This document shows positions 12,168 to 25,000 of a stretch of DNA of 64,000 bases, one piece after another (the stretch's first letter is position 1; the number at the start of each line of letters is the position of its first letter). Source of the stretch: Nemopilema nomurai (taxonomy: Eukaryota > Cnidaria > Scyphozoa > Rhizostomeae > Rhizostomatidae); assembly GCA_003864495.1 (NCBI GenBank), contig ML133394.1, forward strand, positions 1 to 64,000, in the 5' to 3' direction. The notes beneath the pieces were generated by a model, which was not told where the DNA came from, searched no databases, and was given only the letters and a program-made list of their open reading frames with translations. The translations under genes and the position numbers were made by a program.

Positions 12168-13329
12168 ATTTTCTGCCAAATCTCTCATTCAGATTTGCTC
12201 CGCATGTACGAGCCCCCGTTCACACTTTTGGCGCGCAAAACAGCAGTTGATTGTAACAACACCAACAACATTAGACTTACCATGCCCTTTCCCGCCGATT
12301 TATTGACCAAAATACTTTTTGAATGATATGCCGATTTTGATATGTTTAAAAGGGTGTTCAGCCGATTAAAAGCTTGTTCTTGTGCAGGGAAGTAGTCACG
12401 CCCTTTTTTCTTAGTTTCAGCATTTTGTACCAGGTTGATTTTCCTTGGGCACAATGATATGCCCTAACCAATGCCTTTCAGTCAAATTCCAGGAGAAGTA
12501 GGTGAACTACGTTTCTACAAAAGTGAGGAGGAGGAGACGAAATCAAGTTTCAGCCTCTCTTATTCTGATTGGATCCTCCTGCCAGCAGTGCGGCCCCTTC
12601 ATTTGCCCCCGAATTTTTCTAAGAAGATATTTTCATTCGTTAGTGTGTCTTCACATGGGGGTATTCTGAATGTATCCCATGTGAAGTTTTGAGCAGAGGA
12701 GGGGGAAAAGGAACAAAAAGGGCACAAGCATCCTTTTGCCGTAACTTTGTCTGTTGACCCAAAGATCCAAGCTTCATAGTAAATTAGACATTTAAAAATG
12801 GTAACACACATAATAAAAAGCTATTCTTAGCCATAATAGGCGTTGAAAACATGCCGAGGGAATTTTAAAATATAAATGTCATTAATGTAGTATAAATTTG
12901 AGACCATCAATCGGTAGATATTATAACCTTGTGACCAGGAAAGGACGAAAGAAAATTTCCCTGCTTAAAAAGGGGGACTTTACAGTACTTCTTGTAAACA
13001 GGGGGCTGTGCTCCCTCGGCTTTCCCGGCATAAGAATATTATGCACTGTCTGTTTTACGTGATGTCTTTGAAACGAAAATTAGCCCTGTTTCAGATAAGA
13101 GGGATCACCTAGAGCCACTAATGACCTCAAAGTAAGAGATCAGTGGGTTTGTCGTTGAAAGATCATTGCTCCATATCATTGCGTTGCTTGACCACCATTG
13201 GAAGAGAGGCAGATGAATCCCCAAACTGAGGCATTTCTATAAGGGCTTCCATTTCAATGTGATCCGTCTTCCTGTTCGACAAGGTCCTGGATATTTGAGC
13301 CTTGCTCGAAAACTCGTATCGATAAGAAA
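12168..13329. promoter_or_regulatory. Head-to-head intergenic region between ORC3 and NUDC
   Basis: The first codons of ORC3 (minus) and NUDC (plus) are 1,162 bp apart with no convincing gene between them, so both promoters must lie here or in unseen 5' UTR exons. I see no TATA box at a telling position. The open frames inside (for example 12471-12692 plus, 12185-12454 minus) match nothing I know. Whether it is a single bidirectional promoter is inference from spacing only. Confidence 0.5.
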
Positions 13330-15016
13330 ATGGCAAGCTCTAAGGAAGAATCTTTTGATGGAATGCTGCTAGCCATGGCACAGCAACATGAAGGGGGTAT
13401 ACAACAGGTTCAGATTAAGACCAATTTTTTGGCGCTAAAGTAGATTCATCACACCACTTATTATTTGAACCGCCCTAGTCCCTTGCTACAAATCAAACCG
13501 CCCAGTTAATCTACATATGTGAGCTTTTTCGCAGAGTAAATTATGCAAATTCTTTGTAACATTACAAAATGTGGTAAGTCTCACAATTTTGTTTCCCACA
13601 GAAACCTCCACAATTGCATGGGCTCCGACGCCGGTCGGAAAGTGGAAATGTTTTGTCTAAAAGTAGTGCTAAAAGCGAACCCTCATTATCAAATTTTGGC
13701 AAATGGTTAAGTTTTAATGCCTTTAGTATTTCGAAAATGATCAGAAATTTGTACCTAGTTAACATATCAACAATAAGTTTCTTGGCTGAAATGACCACTA
13801 TAAACTTCGTGGAAAACACAAGCCTTGATATCTAGTATTAAGAAAATCTTCTAGTAGTTTTTTGTAAAATATTGATTCTTTTTACTCTTTTTGATTAAGT
13901 TATTTGTTATTCTAGCTCTTGCATACATTTTTTGGCTTCTTGGAGAGAAAAACAGATTTCTTCACGGGAGTAGAGAAAGGTGCAGCAGAAAAAGTATGAA
14001 GATGCAATTGATAATCCAATTGATAATTCAATTAATAATCCAAATTTATAATCCAAATTTATTCAATAGTGCCCTAGAATATAGTTAATTGGTATCAAGT
14101 CTTGTTCCATTGTAATTGCTTTCTAAGCAGGTATCAAATGTCATGTAACTGAGTCTGTAGTGTCAAGGAGTTGTTGATCACACAGCTTAGGATATGGTTT
14201 CCTTAGATTGTGCCTGCATCAATTTTCTTTAGTATTCTGTATAGATGTATCTTTTGATTTTATCATGACCATAAATTTTCATTGCTATGGTTGTATTTTT
14301 CTTGGTCTTTATACCTTGATAGAGACATTGCCATAATTGTGTCCCATCATATTTCTTTTGGCACTGACTCTTAGTAGAATACCTTGTTTATCAGTCAAGA
14401 TTTTTGCCTGTTTATTTTTTTAGTTGGTTCATGATGTCTTTAAAGAGTATGAGGGAAAAGCATTGAAGGTTTGTTCTCACAAGTTGTGTTTCAATTTTTG
14501 GCCTGTAGTTTGAGTTTGAAAGTACCAACAGTAGCTACCACTGCCTAATAATTTCATATTCATATTTTACACGATATTCAAGAGTAGATTCGAGAAGTCT
14601 TTAACATGTCCTATTTGTGTGCAAAAATTGTCTGTTATGAAATCTTAATCAAATGGATGTTGTAGTTCAGTCAATCCCAAACCTTGGAGCCAGTTACACT
14701 CATATTTTCAATGAATTGAAAGTATAGATCCTACTAGTTTCAGTCTAGAAGCCTTTAGCATGTCTTTAAGATACTTAATCTCTTGATATAATTTATCTAT
14801 AAGAAAAAGGAGGAGAATGAAAAAGAAAAGCAGGAAATGAAAAAGCGTGAGCAAATGAGAAGGCAAGAAAAAGAAAAAAAAGAAGCAGGCCCTAAAATTG
14901 AAGAAATTACTGATGATGAAGCAAAAAGAATCCAGGAGGAAATCAATAAAAAGAAAGAAGAAGAATCAAAAGTCGAAAATCTGGGTGATAAAGGGAAGGC
15001 AGATACCCCATTAGTG
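13330..15016 (+). CDS. NUDC: NUDC exons 1-4: N-terminal and coiled-coil region
   Basis: Exons 1-3 (residues 1-67) give [34 protein letters not shown] and [14 protein letters not shown], the NudC N-terminal domain. Exon 4 (14804-15016, residues 68-138) is a long charged helix of Lys/Glu repeats, followed by [19 protein letters not shown], matching human GPQIKELTDEEAERLQLEI. This segment supports dimerisation in the family. Donors at 13408, 13994, 14469 and 15017 all begin GT. Confidence 0.96.
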
Positions 15017-18000
15017 GTATGTCAGCTTAGTTAGACTGTAAACAATTTCTGGTAATTGTAGTTTACTGCCAAACTTTTCACATTTGGTTTGTTGCTTAAC
15101 ATTGTAGATGACAACCATTTTGTTTGACATATACCCATGAAATGGTGTGCTCACTTGTTGCATTGTGCAATTAGCTTTATGACCAATATTTTTATCAGAA
15201 AATAAAAAATAGAGCCTTGTGCATATATGGTGATTTATGGATTATCAGGGGAGAGCATTTTTGTGGATGAAAACATTTGTAGTGACCAGAAGGTAGCATA
15301 ATGTCTTACCTAAACTGATCCAATTTGATGTTTGCATGAATATATCTGTTCAAAATAGTGCCACGAAGGCATCCAAGGGAATATCTTGATGCCATTCTGT
15401 AGAAAATTTTAATTTGAGGGCCAGATTTGCTTTCATCTTGCTTTCGTCTGTAGTCAAGAATATATTAAACTTCAATGACATTACCAATAACTTCCTATTT
15501 CTATTCTTGGGTTTTTTGACTGAAAAATTCCTGTAACTTGACTTAAGATCTAAAATTTGGTATTGTTGACAGAAGGGTGTCACCAAGCTAACAAATGGAA
15601 ACAATGTATCATTGACAAGATGTGAACATAACATAAAAGAGGAAATTCAATATTAAGTCTAATAGTTATAAGCATCTGACCAAAACGTGGGAAGATGCTG
15701 TGGTTTTTTGTTTCAAAATGCATTGACCAACTCAAAAAGCGAAACCAAGATGTGTAATCTATAACATTAATGAGAACTTTCAATAACTTTGTTTTCTCCA
15801 ATTTAAATGTTGTTTTAGGAAATATTGAATTACATCAAAATGATTTCTAAGTGCCTGTTGAAGCAAAACTATCTTCTAATCTGACACTTTTATTTTAGGA
15901 CATAAAAGATGATGAAGAAGAGGATGAGGACTCCAAAGGAAAGCTCAAACCAAACGAAGGAAATGGTGCTGATTTACCAAACTATCGCTGGATTCAGGTA
16001 ATAATTGAATGATTCAGTTGTTTGCTGGGGAAGCTGACACTTTTACTTTAGGACATAAAAAGAGGTGAAATTATTATAGCGAATTAACTTTTGATGCCGT
16101 GGTACGAAGGAAGACCTTGTCTTTAGCATTTTTCAAGAAAAAGAAAAGTGTCCCAGGTGTATGTTTTAAACCAGGTTTCATTATTACGGAAATTGATCTT
16201 AGTCAACCAATCCCCTCTCTGTGAATATAGTTGCCTAATGAATGCTCAAGTTTAAAGCCACAAGATTTATTCTACCATAGTTGCGCCGAGCTCTGATTTA
16301 ACCTCCTTGTTCAAATTATGTTTTCCTTTTTGATAATAACCTTTTTTGCTACAATGGCTTAATAATCAATCAAGAAGCTTTTACCTCACTTGCATGATTG
16401 TCTTTATGCAACAAATTTCCTTACAAATTTACGGTCACACTGTTTTAAAGCTCCTGTTTTTTCTACTTTTAGACGCTGGGTGAACTTGATGTAAGTTGTT
16501 TTTTGGTGCTCTCTTACATTGCTCTTCTGAGAAGGGTGTATAAGTGAAGTAAGCGTAATAAGTACTGTTTGAGCAAGGAACCTTTTGCTGTTAGTTTCTG
16601 ACTGCAAGTGATCTAGTACATTGCGTTTAAAAACCACATTTAGATTTTTAGAAGGCAGCATGTATTGAGGAAGAAAGTTCAGTAGAATCAAGAACTGATT
16701 TTATGTTCTTCGTTCTGCAGATTTATATACCACTCAATGTGAACTTTCGTGTGAAGTCAAGAGATTGTATAGTCGACATTAAGCAAAAAGTAAGTTGTCA
16801 TAATTTTTATTTGCTCTTATTTATTTGCTCATAATTTGCTCTTAATTTTTAAATGTTTCGAAGTATATTTCTTTTTTACAATTACCTTCCAGTAGGTGTA
16901 GCAGCCATTTATTTGATTTTAAAATGTTCGGTTTTATTTTGATGTTTATTTATGATTATAGTGAGCAAATTCCTAACTTGCCAACATCATGGCAACCATG
17001 TTGCCAGCCAGTTTTTAAAAATTTGTATTAGGAATAATCAATATCGACACTTGATCAATATTGATTAGAATTATGTCTGGATCCATTAGCAATATTATTT
17101 AATTTTGGCTGAGCCGTAGATTGATTAATGTACCAAGTTCGTATTTTTCTGTATTCATTTTTTTTAACATCAAAAGATATTATTCACAGTATTTTTAGTG
17201 CTTGGAGGTACTTCAATTCCTATTATTTTCAGGGAATAAAAGTGGGGCTTAAAGGGCACGAAGCAATCATAGAAGGAGAACTGTTTAAAAAGGTAATATA
17301 CATCGCTGTGATTCTGTTTAATTCATTTAATATATGATAATCAATTATTCTAAAACATTATCGTTATTAAACTTTTCCAAAAGTTAACGAAACAAGTGTT
17401 ATTGTACTAGTGATCAACTATCACTGAGTCTAGAAGTAGTTCATAAGCAAAAATGAAACATGTTCGTGCAGTGAATTTAGTGAATTTCTTTTCTTTGTGG
17501 TTGGTTGCCAGGTCAAGCAAGAGGACAGCGTTTGGGTTCTCGAAGACGGAAAAGTCATTCACATCACACTTGAAAAGGTAGTCATTCTGATAATAATTCT
17601 CTAATCCACGGACTCGTTTGGCTTGTCTTGCGATTGTGCCAGTAATCTATAGCCATTTAATACATTTGTTGGTTGAAGGGCGAACGAAATTCTAAGGCTG
17701 CGAAAAACTATTGAACTCAGGGCTCAGAATCATATGCAAATTAGCTTGGAGTAATGTTGAATGTCTAAAACCTGTAGCTTGCAGAAAATGTGCAAAACAC
17801 GAGTGGTTTTTGTTGTCCAGTTGGTCTTCGTCTTTGAGGAGGCTTCTTTGTTATTTCTTTTCTCCTTCGCTTCTATTTCCAACAATTTATGTACATCATG
17901 CTAGGAATAGGACGAAGGTGTAATGGCAAAAATTATTTTTCTTGAAGATAAACAAGATGGAATGGTGGGACAAAGTTGTTATGACAGATCCAGAAATTAA

Positions 18001-19285
18001 TACCAAAAAGGTTCAACCCGAGAACTCAAAGGTTTGCCAACAGTTTGTTATTACTTTTATCTACTTTAAAGACTTCAAGGGTTCTTTTATACTGTAAATA
18101 GATTTTTTTATATTCAACGAAAACACTTCTGTCCTTCTAAAGAGCAACCAAACTAAGCTTGTTGTGGCTTTAGAAAGTGACATCAAAGGTCAATTAAAAA
18201 TGGAGCAAAGTTTGAGGCTTGCTGTTAAATAGAATTTTCCTGCAGTAAGCCCAAATCTTCTTTAATGAATTCGATAAGCTCAAATCTTGGAGAATGCAGT
18301 TTTGCTAAGCGTTGGTTTTTTGTTTTTTGTATATTACGGTTTCCACGTTTCCCATTTAACGTAACTACTTTTTTCAAGTTTAAAAGGAGTTGTAGTGTTA
18401 AACTAACCAGTAAGAGGTTCATTTCTTAGAAATTCAGAATGCAATGAACGTTAACAAGATTTTGAATTGATAATCATTTCTATCAATGCATTATAAATTC
18501 CAGCTGTCAGATCTCGATGGTGAAACAAGAAGCATGGTCGAGAAGATGATGTTTGACCAACGCCAGAAAGAGGTTTGAGCCCGCCTCGATTTAGTTATCT
18601 GTGGATTTTGAGCTGCCAGAATACCAAGAAGGCTTTGAATAAAAATTGGACATTTGGATGTCCCATATTCACAACTGCACACCACATAGTAGAGTCCACA
18701 GCTGCGTCGACTTATGTTACCTAATCTTCCGTTATTGTAATTTTGTGCTCAATTTTATCTCAAACTGGAAGTCATATATTAAAATGGAATAATTGCCAAG
18801 CTAAAATCAACTCTTTTTTGATACGATTTTCCTATTGTAGATGGGCTTGCCAACCTCTGATGAACAGAAGAAACAAGATATGCTAAAGAAGTGAGTGTTT
18901 CATTTCTTCGAAAATTACAAAATTACCGTCCATCTAGTTAGTCGATATGGAAGAGACCGCGTTCAAAATTATTATTTTTAAGCCATCTTTTCGTGTTTCT
19001 CAAGATTGATGAAAATTTAATGATTAACTTTAATAAAATAATCTGTTTAGATACGTTCACACAGCACAGGCCTATGGATGTTTTTGTAGGTTTTTTATCG
19101 CATTTTAAACAGCAATAAAATTTGAAGCCAGTGGCTATGTATATTCCGAAAATGCTGTCACAAATATGATGTTCTAGCGGAGCATCAGTGAAAGATTTAA
19201 TTCTATATAATTAAAAAAAATTTTTCAATTTAGATTTATGAACCAGCACCCAGAGATGGATTTCTCCAACGCAAAATTTGCCTGA
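13330..19285 (+). CDS. NUDC: Nuclear migration protein NudC (spliced gene)
   Basis: NUDC is a cytoplasmic HSP90 co-chaperone that stabilises LIS1 and supports dynein-dependent nuclear movement, mitosis and cytokinesis. Thirteen exons: 13330-13407, 13916-13993, 14424-14468, 14804-15016, 15899-15997, 16473-16490, 16721-16789, 17233-17292, 17512-17577, 17948-18031, 18504-18572, 18841-18890, 19234-19285. All but the last junction are phase 0; the last splits a Lys codon. The product is 326 residues against 331 in human. The N-terminus ([18 protein letters not shown]) and C-terminus ([15 protein letters not shown]) are almost identical to human NUDC. The start ATG has A at -3 and G at +4. It converges with the dystrophin gene downstream. 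Confidence 0.98.
15899..18031 (+). CDS. NUDC: NUDC exons 5-10: acidic linker and CS domain
   Basis: Exon 5 has an acidic run ([16 protein letters not shown]) and [13 protein letters not shown], which opens the CS (p23-like, HSP90-binding) domain at about residue 164. Exon 6 (16473-16490) is only 18 nt and encodes TLGELD, human TLSELD. Exons 7-10 give [55 protein letters not shown] and [20 protein letters not shown]. The WW after KME and the GLKG turn are hallmarks of NudC-type CS domains. Confidence 0.97.
18504..19285 (+). CDS. NUDC: NUDC exons 11-13: C-terminal helix and stop
   Basis: Exon 11 encodes [19 protein letters not shown], exon 12 [17 protein letters not shown] and exon 13 [16 protein letters not shown] with TGA at 19283-19285. 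All are near-identical to the human C-terminus. The intron before exon 13 is the only one not in phase 0: exon 12 ends after two bases of a Lys codon. Confidence 0.96.
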
Positions 19286-19830
19286 TCAAAAAGACTTATA
19301 AAGCCAAAGGATCGCGTCAGCAAATTCGATTTCAGCGTTTAAAAGGCATTTATGACGAGCAGAATTTACACTTGGGAAATTTTGTAGCCCTGAAGCTAAG
19401 CAGAGTATGGTAGCTCAAGTTATATTTTTGTTTGAAAGTCTTCGTGCGTTTATGCCAGCTTTGAATGTGATCAGTCTTTGAACTTCATCTACACTTGGGA
19501 CAAATGAACGAAATCATATTGATAAATGTTAGGAAAATTATCATGGCCACTTTGTTTGTTCGCAAAGCCTAACATTTCATACTTGAGATAATGTGTACTC
19601 TCAGGAGTATGGAGACGACAATAATTACCAAAGGTAATGGCCAGAATCAGTTGCCTGTGGGGGACTGGAAACTACGTTACAAGAGATAAGGCGTCCACTT
19701 CGTTTTTTAACATTGAAATGCATAAAAGCCGATATTTAGTCACAAAAACAGCCCAGTTATCAGATGGTAGATATCCACCAGAACGGGATGAAAACGAAAG
19801 CGACCTGAATAATGTTTTAAGGGTTTGTCA

Positions 19831-19844
19831 AATAAAGAAATAAA
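19831..19844 (+). terminator. Two adjacent AATAAA poly(A) signals, probable NUDC 3' end
   Basis: AATAAA occurs at 19831-19836 and again at 19839-19844, about 550 bases after the NUDC stop, with no earlier canonical hexamer noticed after the stop. Use as the cleavage signal is inference. Confidence 0.5.
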
Positions 19845-20323
19845 TACGAGCGAATCAAACAAGCAGAACTGGACTGAAACTCGCGATTTTGCACTTTGCC
19901 CTTTGTATACTGTGCTAAAAGCTCTCTCCAGATAATTTTCTAATTCTAGAACTTTTTGGTCTTTAGTCAGTTTAAGGGTTTTGAAAAATTGCTTCCATGG
20001 GCATCTTCGCGTAAGACATACTTGATTTTGACTCAAAATGTTTTAGAGGTTATAATCCCCGGGTTGTTGGCTTTTTTAAAAAAAAAACACCAAAATGGGG
20101 GGTCATGATTGAAAAGCTTAGATTTTCCGAAATAATCTTTAAATTGGAATCTATTCTTTGATAAAAAGGCATCAAATCTTGTAACAGAATCATACAAAAT
20201 GAGCTCTCTAGCTATATTGTCGAAGCCCAGAACCTAAAAACCATTTTCGTTCCAAAATTTGCTGTACTTATCATCAGCTTCAATACAAAGGCACTTTGAA
20301 TGTTACAATGTGATAGAATTTTT

Positions 20324-20627
20324 GTCAAGATACTTGGCTTTGATAACGGCTCCTATCCTTAAAAGAAGCAAGACTACAGCCTTACCAAAATGACCACACT
20401 TGACCCAAAAATCTTTGTCCCAATGATCATCTGCAATTAAAGAAAATGGCATGAGGAGTGTCCTATTGCAATCATTCTAGAAAACGATGTTTATTGGTCA
20501 AGATACGAAGCTTTGATAACGGCTCCTATCCACAAAGAAACAAAGGCTATAGCCTTAACAAAATGACCACTCTTGACCCAAAAATCTTTGTCCCAATTAT
20601 CATTTGCAATTAAAGAAAATGGCATGA
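20324..20627. repeat. Imperfect direct duplication, two 131-bp units 173 bp apart
   Basis: Unit 1 is 20324-20454 and unit 2 is 20497-20627. About 115 of 131 positions agree by eye, including the shared 3' end ATTAAAGAAAATGGCATGA. On the minus strand both units translate to related peptides (ADDHWDKDFWVKCGHF and ANDNWDKDFWVKSGHF), and a weaker third relative (ADDKYSKFWNENGF) reads at about 20239-20280. Confidence 0.85.
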
Positions 20628-21470
20628 TTTTTTATAAAAGGCTGCACAAGCAAAACCATAACAGACTCAACATTATTAAGACGTATTTTCTTCCATTTAC
20701 AAAAAATGTTAAGAGCAACCTGTTTCGTATGATTTTCACTGACCTTTCTTAAAACCAAACCTTTCTGGATTAAACCAATGTCTTCTAGACATTTAAGCCA
20801 TTCTGCTGAAGAAGGGGGCCTCTCATTTCGGCATGACACAATCAACCTTTACTTCTGAAATCTTGATGCCCTAGTAATCGATAACTATCATCTAACGTAG
20901 GTTTGAAGAAACCACTTGACGTTTAGAGCCTCTTAAGTAGGTGAGGTGGGAAAATTATGACGTAATGAGCTACTTGTGAGATTGGAACTGCGATCTTCAC
21001 GAAGAATGATAATTGTAGGATCAGAGTTCGCGAAACAGAAACTGAGCCACTGGAAATGAATTGTTTATATTCTGAAATAACACGGACTAAATCGTGTCTT
21101 AAACGTTAAACATATGCATGGGCTTACAAATGGGGAATACATGACTCGTAATCTACGAATAAACGAGAGAAGGGCGAACAAAATGTTTCCGTATGCCTTT
21201 GTGAACAAACGCAATCATTTACAAGGACCGATCACCAGGAAAATGTGCTCGAGCTGTTGCAAATACAAAAAACGCTGAAAAATACTTTTAAAATACTGGT
21301 TATAGATGCAACTCGATTAATTACAGAAATATATTCCATCAGGAACATAGAAGAAAACGTAGCTGTCAATAAGAATTTCTGTACTTCATTTTAGCAGGCT
21401 GGTAGTTTTAAAAGACAACAATAACCATGTGAGAAATTAAGATACGCAATACAACGAGAACAACAATATG

Positions 21471-21476
21471 TTTAAT
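21471..21476 (-). terminator. Candidate ATTAAA poly(A) signal for dystrophin
   Basis: On the minus strand ATTAAA lies about 390 bases after the dystrophin stop codon. A canonical AATAAA is seen only much later (20490-20495, minus), about 1.37 kb after the stop. Either could serve; neither is proven. Confidence 0.3.
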
Positions 21477-21863
21477 TCTAGAGAGCTCTGTTGTAACATA
21501 TAATGTCAAAAGGACGTAAAATGACAATAAGGTTGACTAAACACAACAGTTTTCATCAGGGGCGGCTGTAACATAACTCAGCTACTGGAATAGATTGAGA
21601 TTTTTCCGACAGTAACTTCCTGTTAGTCGGATATGAGCCACAACTAAAGAGCAACTTGTCTATTCTAACGAGGACTGGCACAATCTGGTGCAAAAAGAAG
21701 CCCAAGTCGCGTGGAAATGTTTCTTGTGGCTCTAAAGCTAACTGTTCCGCGATAATGTCGTTTACAGATATGATACAGCGTCAAGCTCTAAAGCTAGTTA
21801 GGGAAAACTATAAAAGCTGGTGAATTAAAAATTGTTTTTCCAAAATGCCTAATATGAAAACGA

Positions 21864-22076
21864 TCAATTGCTGATTGCATAACCTCGGTCCGGCTGATAC
21901 GTTACGCTTTTAATATCATAACGAGGCGGTTCGTCGGACCCGCTAGCTACGTCCATAGCCTCTGCGTCGCTGGAGGAACCATTGGTTGGATTCGAGGCAG
22001 TGCCAGTTGGTGAACGAGGCAGCGATGATGAATTCAAGCTAACGTTCAAAACGCTTCGATCCCTTTCTCCGGCGGG
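21864..22076 (-). CDS. Dystrophin last exon: C-terminal tail
   Basis: The last exon (acceptor CCCCGTAG, phase 0) encodes 70 residues rich in Ser, Pro, Thr and Asn, beginning [20 protein letters not shown]. The [13 protein letters not shown] stretch recalls the human LNNSFPSSRG tail. It ends [14 protein letters not shown] with TGA at 21864-21866. The terminal peptide is lineage-specific as far as I can tell. Confidence 0.88.
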   Translation of the reverse strand, partial: PAGERDRSVLNVSLNSSSLPRSPTGTASNPTNGSSSDAEAMDVASGSDEPPRYDIKSVTYQPDRGYAISN

Positions 22077-25000
22077 CTACGGGGAAAACAACCAAAACTA
22101 CATGGTGACTTTCATGAACCATAAGAGATTTGTTTTTCTACTTTTAGCAATTTTGTTAGGATAAAGGTAACAGATATAGACAGATACAGCCCTTACATAA
22201 CTTTTTTATTTGAGGTATTACCATTGAACACCAAGTATGAACGTGAATGGGTTGCATTCTAAAACGGCAACTAGTGTGACGTCACTCGTGTAGCTTTTAG
22301 ATAACATCAAACACCAGCAAACTACAGGGATACGAGAATGGAGCCCAACGACACAGCAATACTGCTACGTCAGTGCAGAAAAACCAAATCTTTACCTGCT
22401 CAAGGAGTTGCCTCAACCTTTGGAGCTGAGCCTCCAGTTGTTTGTTATGGTCCTCGAGTATTTGCATTCGCGCCTCTAACCGGCCTTTGTGCTGCCTAAG
22501 CGTTCTAGCCTCGGATTGAAGTTCTGCATCTCGACCGGATTCGTTTGAACCGTTGCTGCCATTCGTTCCATTCATGTCCTGGGCCCGAACGATTTTCAAA
22601 CGCTCGTACTCGTCTTGTAACGCCCTAAAAATAAACGATTTCTTAAGCATCAGAAACAAATATAAGTAAGAATCAAAAGGAAATAGTTATCACATAAGTG
22701 AGAGATGTGCCAGGCAATTGAACTATAACTTCCATAGAACTAAACAAGAATTTTCAAGGAACTGAAAAAATTTATTACTGTTATATGAAACGTTTATACT
22801 GTTATATGAATTCAAATGGTTTAGAAAACTATAGAGAAATAATAAGAAAATCACATGGATTCTTTTGTCTTACAAAATATATGGCATGTTAAAAGAGAAG
22901 GCTCCGAGAAAAAAAGGCACATACTTATGTTCTTCCTCCAGTTCCCGTATAGTGCAATCCAGGTCATCCTTTTGGTCGCGCTCAAGGGTGGCCAAGATCT
23001 GTGCAGGACTTTTTGGCTGCAGGGAAGTCAAGATAAATAAGATTAATATGACATATGTGAATGCGTAGTACAAGAACCAGATGACATTTCGATACATGCT
23101 TTCCATTGAACCTATCAAGACATCACGGATTCATTATCAGAAATAGAACGTTTATCAAGGGTAGCAAAACATTCGTCACTTGTTAATCTAAATGTTGGGC
23201 TGTATCTTCAAGGCACAAAATCTTGGCAACTCAGATATAACCGTCGATGACACGACGACTTATAAAATAGCACAAGAACGATCTTCAACATCACCAAGCT
23301 TAAGTAAAAGTTTCTAGGTATGTGACACAAAACAAAAGTAACACACCAAAAGACACACAAAATCATTATTCTAGAAACAATGAAGTTATTGGGAGACTTA
23401 CAGATAGAGAGCTCTCAGAGTTTAATGTGCTGCAAAGTTGTTGAATAAGGCGATGCTCGTCTTCCCTGTTGAACAAAGAGCAGGTGATAAGAATCAACGA
23501 CCATCGAATATAAAACAAATTTCATTTCAAGCTACGTTAGTGTTACTTAAAAATTGGTACTTTCAAGTTGAAAGAGTTCTCTAAAAGACAACTGATGTAA
23601 AACGGAAACTGATATTAAACGAGGCATTCAAGGAAGTGCTAGGCTTAACATTGACTGCCAAATTAGCTTGCCTATACTAACTCTAATTCTTCTGACCCAA
23701 CAAAGATAAACCAGCCAGAAAACCCCTTTAATACAGAATATCATCAAAACGCAGAGAAAATTTTGAAGAAGCAACTTACATGTGAGCCTTTCGTCCTTTC
23801 ATGCGTCCATCTGTTTCCGTTCTAAAACTAAGGGCAGTTTAATATAAAGGTGAGTTCCTGGCTAACAGGTTATGAGTCGCCTAGCCTTAAAGAGTGTTTA
23901 AGTTGAATATTTGCTTTTAGATAAGACTAGCTACACGGAAAAGAATGTTTCATTATAAGCAATGTTCTCTTGAAAACCTTTCAAATGTCCACAGTAGCAT
24001 TATTTGAGTGCAACTCTGAAGGAAACTTCAGTGTCAAAGCAAAGCTTAAAACTCAACAATCCAGAAAAAACGAACCATGGAAGTATGCAATAGGGACAAA
24101 TTGCAACCAAAATCAATAGCAAATTAAAAAAATAACAGTTAAGAATGAGAATGGAGACTAACCTGTTTGATGAGAATTCACTCATATCAGGGGAAGACGG
24201 TGTAGATGGCCTAAAAGAAAACAAACACCTCAAAAATTCGATAGCGGTACAGCCGTGTGAACGTGAATGAGTTCGAATGACAAATCCCAGCTCACGTTAT
24301 CTATGGCGCACGATCAAGGTAATCGCATGACCTACGTCACATGCCTTAATACGCATACCTCAGGCAGTTGAGACTTAACGCACGAAAACTGGAAAATATG
24401 TTAATAAAGCTCTTCTTCCGTTGCAGCTCATTCATCGTTAAAGGCGAGTTTGCCTCTCTCGTTTGCATTTAGAATCCAGAACGATGCCTCTAAGTACGTG
24501 GCACAAACGAGACGTCTCTCCTATACCAAGTTTGCCAGTGACCGTAGATTCCCACTCAAAATGAGAAGTGCAGTGGTATTCTCTATCAAAAAAGCTTTCA
24601 CATCTGCTTAATAACAGATATCGTGAATCAGCGTATACAATTAGCAATCATTTTTCATTCAGATAATGACATCCAGGGATGACAGATTCTATAAACGGGG
24701 GGTGGCAGATGATGGGACGCTGACGTCATCCGATCAAGGAGTGAGAATATGAGCATCATTAGGACGTAGCCAAAGTTTGCCAGGTAAAAACCGATGGTCA
24801 GTGAATTGGAAAAAATAACAACCATTGAGGCGCAGGTCATCTTACGGAAGACATAAAATTGATTTTAAACTTTCTAACTAGCAATTTCACGTGATATATC
24901 ATAATATCACTCGATATTTGATGGCTTTATATCACCTTTAAATCAATTAAAAGGATGACAGACCCAAGAAGCGGTTTAAATGTTCATGGGATAGATGTAA

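Larger units (their letters stand above)
19286..21863. other. Convergent 3' region between NUDC and dystrophin
   Basis: It holds the NUDC 3' UTR, the imperfect tandem duplication at 20324-20627 and the start of the dystrophin 3' UTR. On the minus strand an 81-residue frame (20600-20845) and short frames in the duplicated units look faintly protein-like, but stops interrupt them and I recognise no family. Confidence 0.6.

Noticed and set aside
12471..12692. Plus-strand frame in the ORC3-NUDC intergenic region
   Set aside because: No similarity, and NUDC exon 1 is complete without it.
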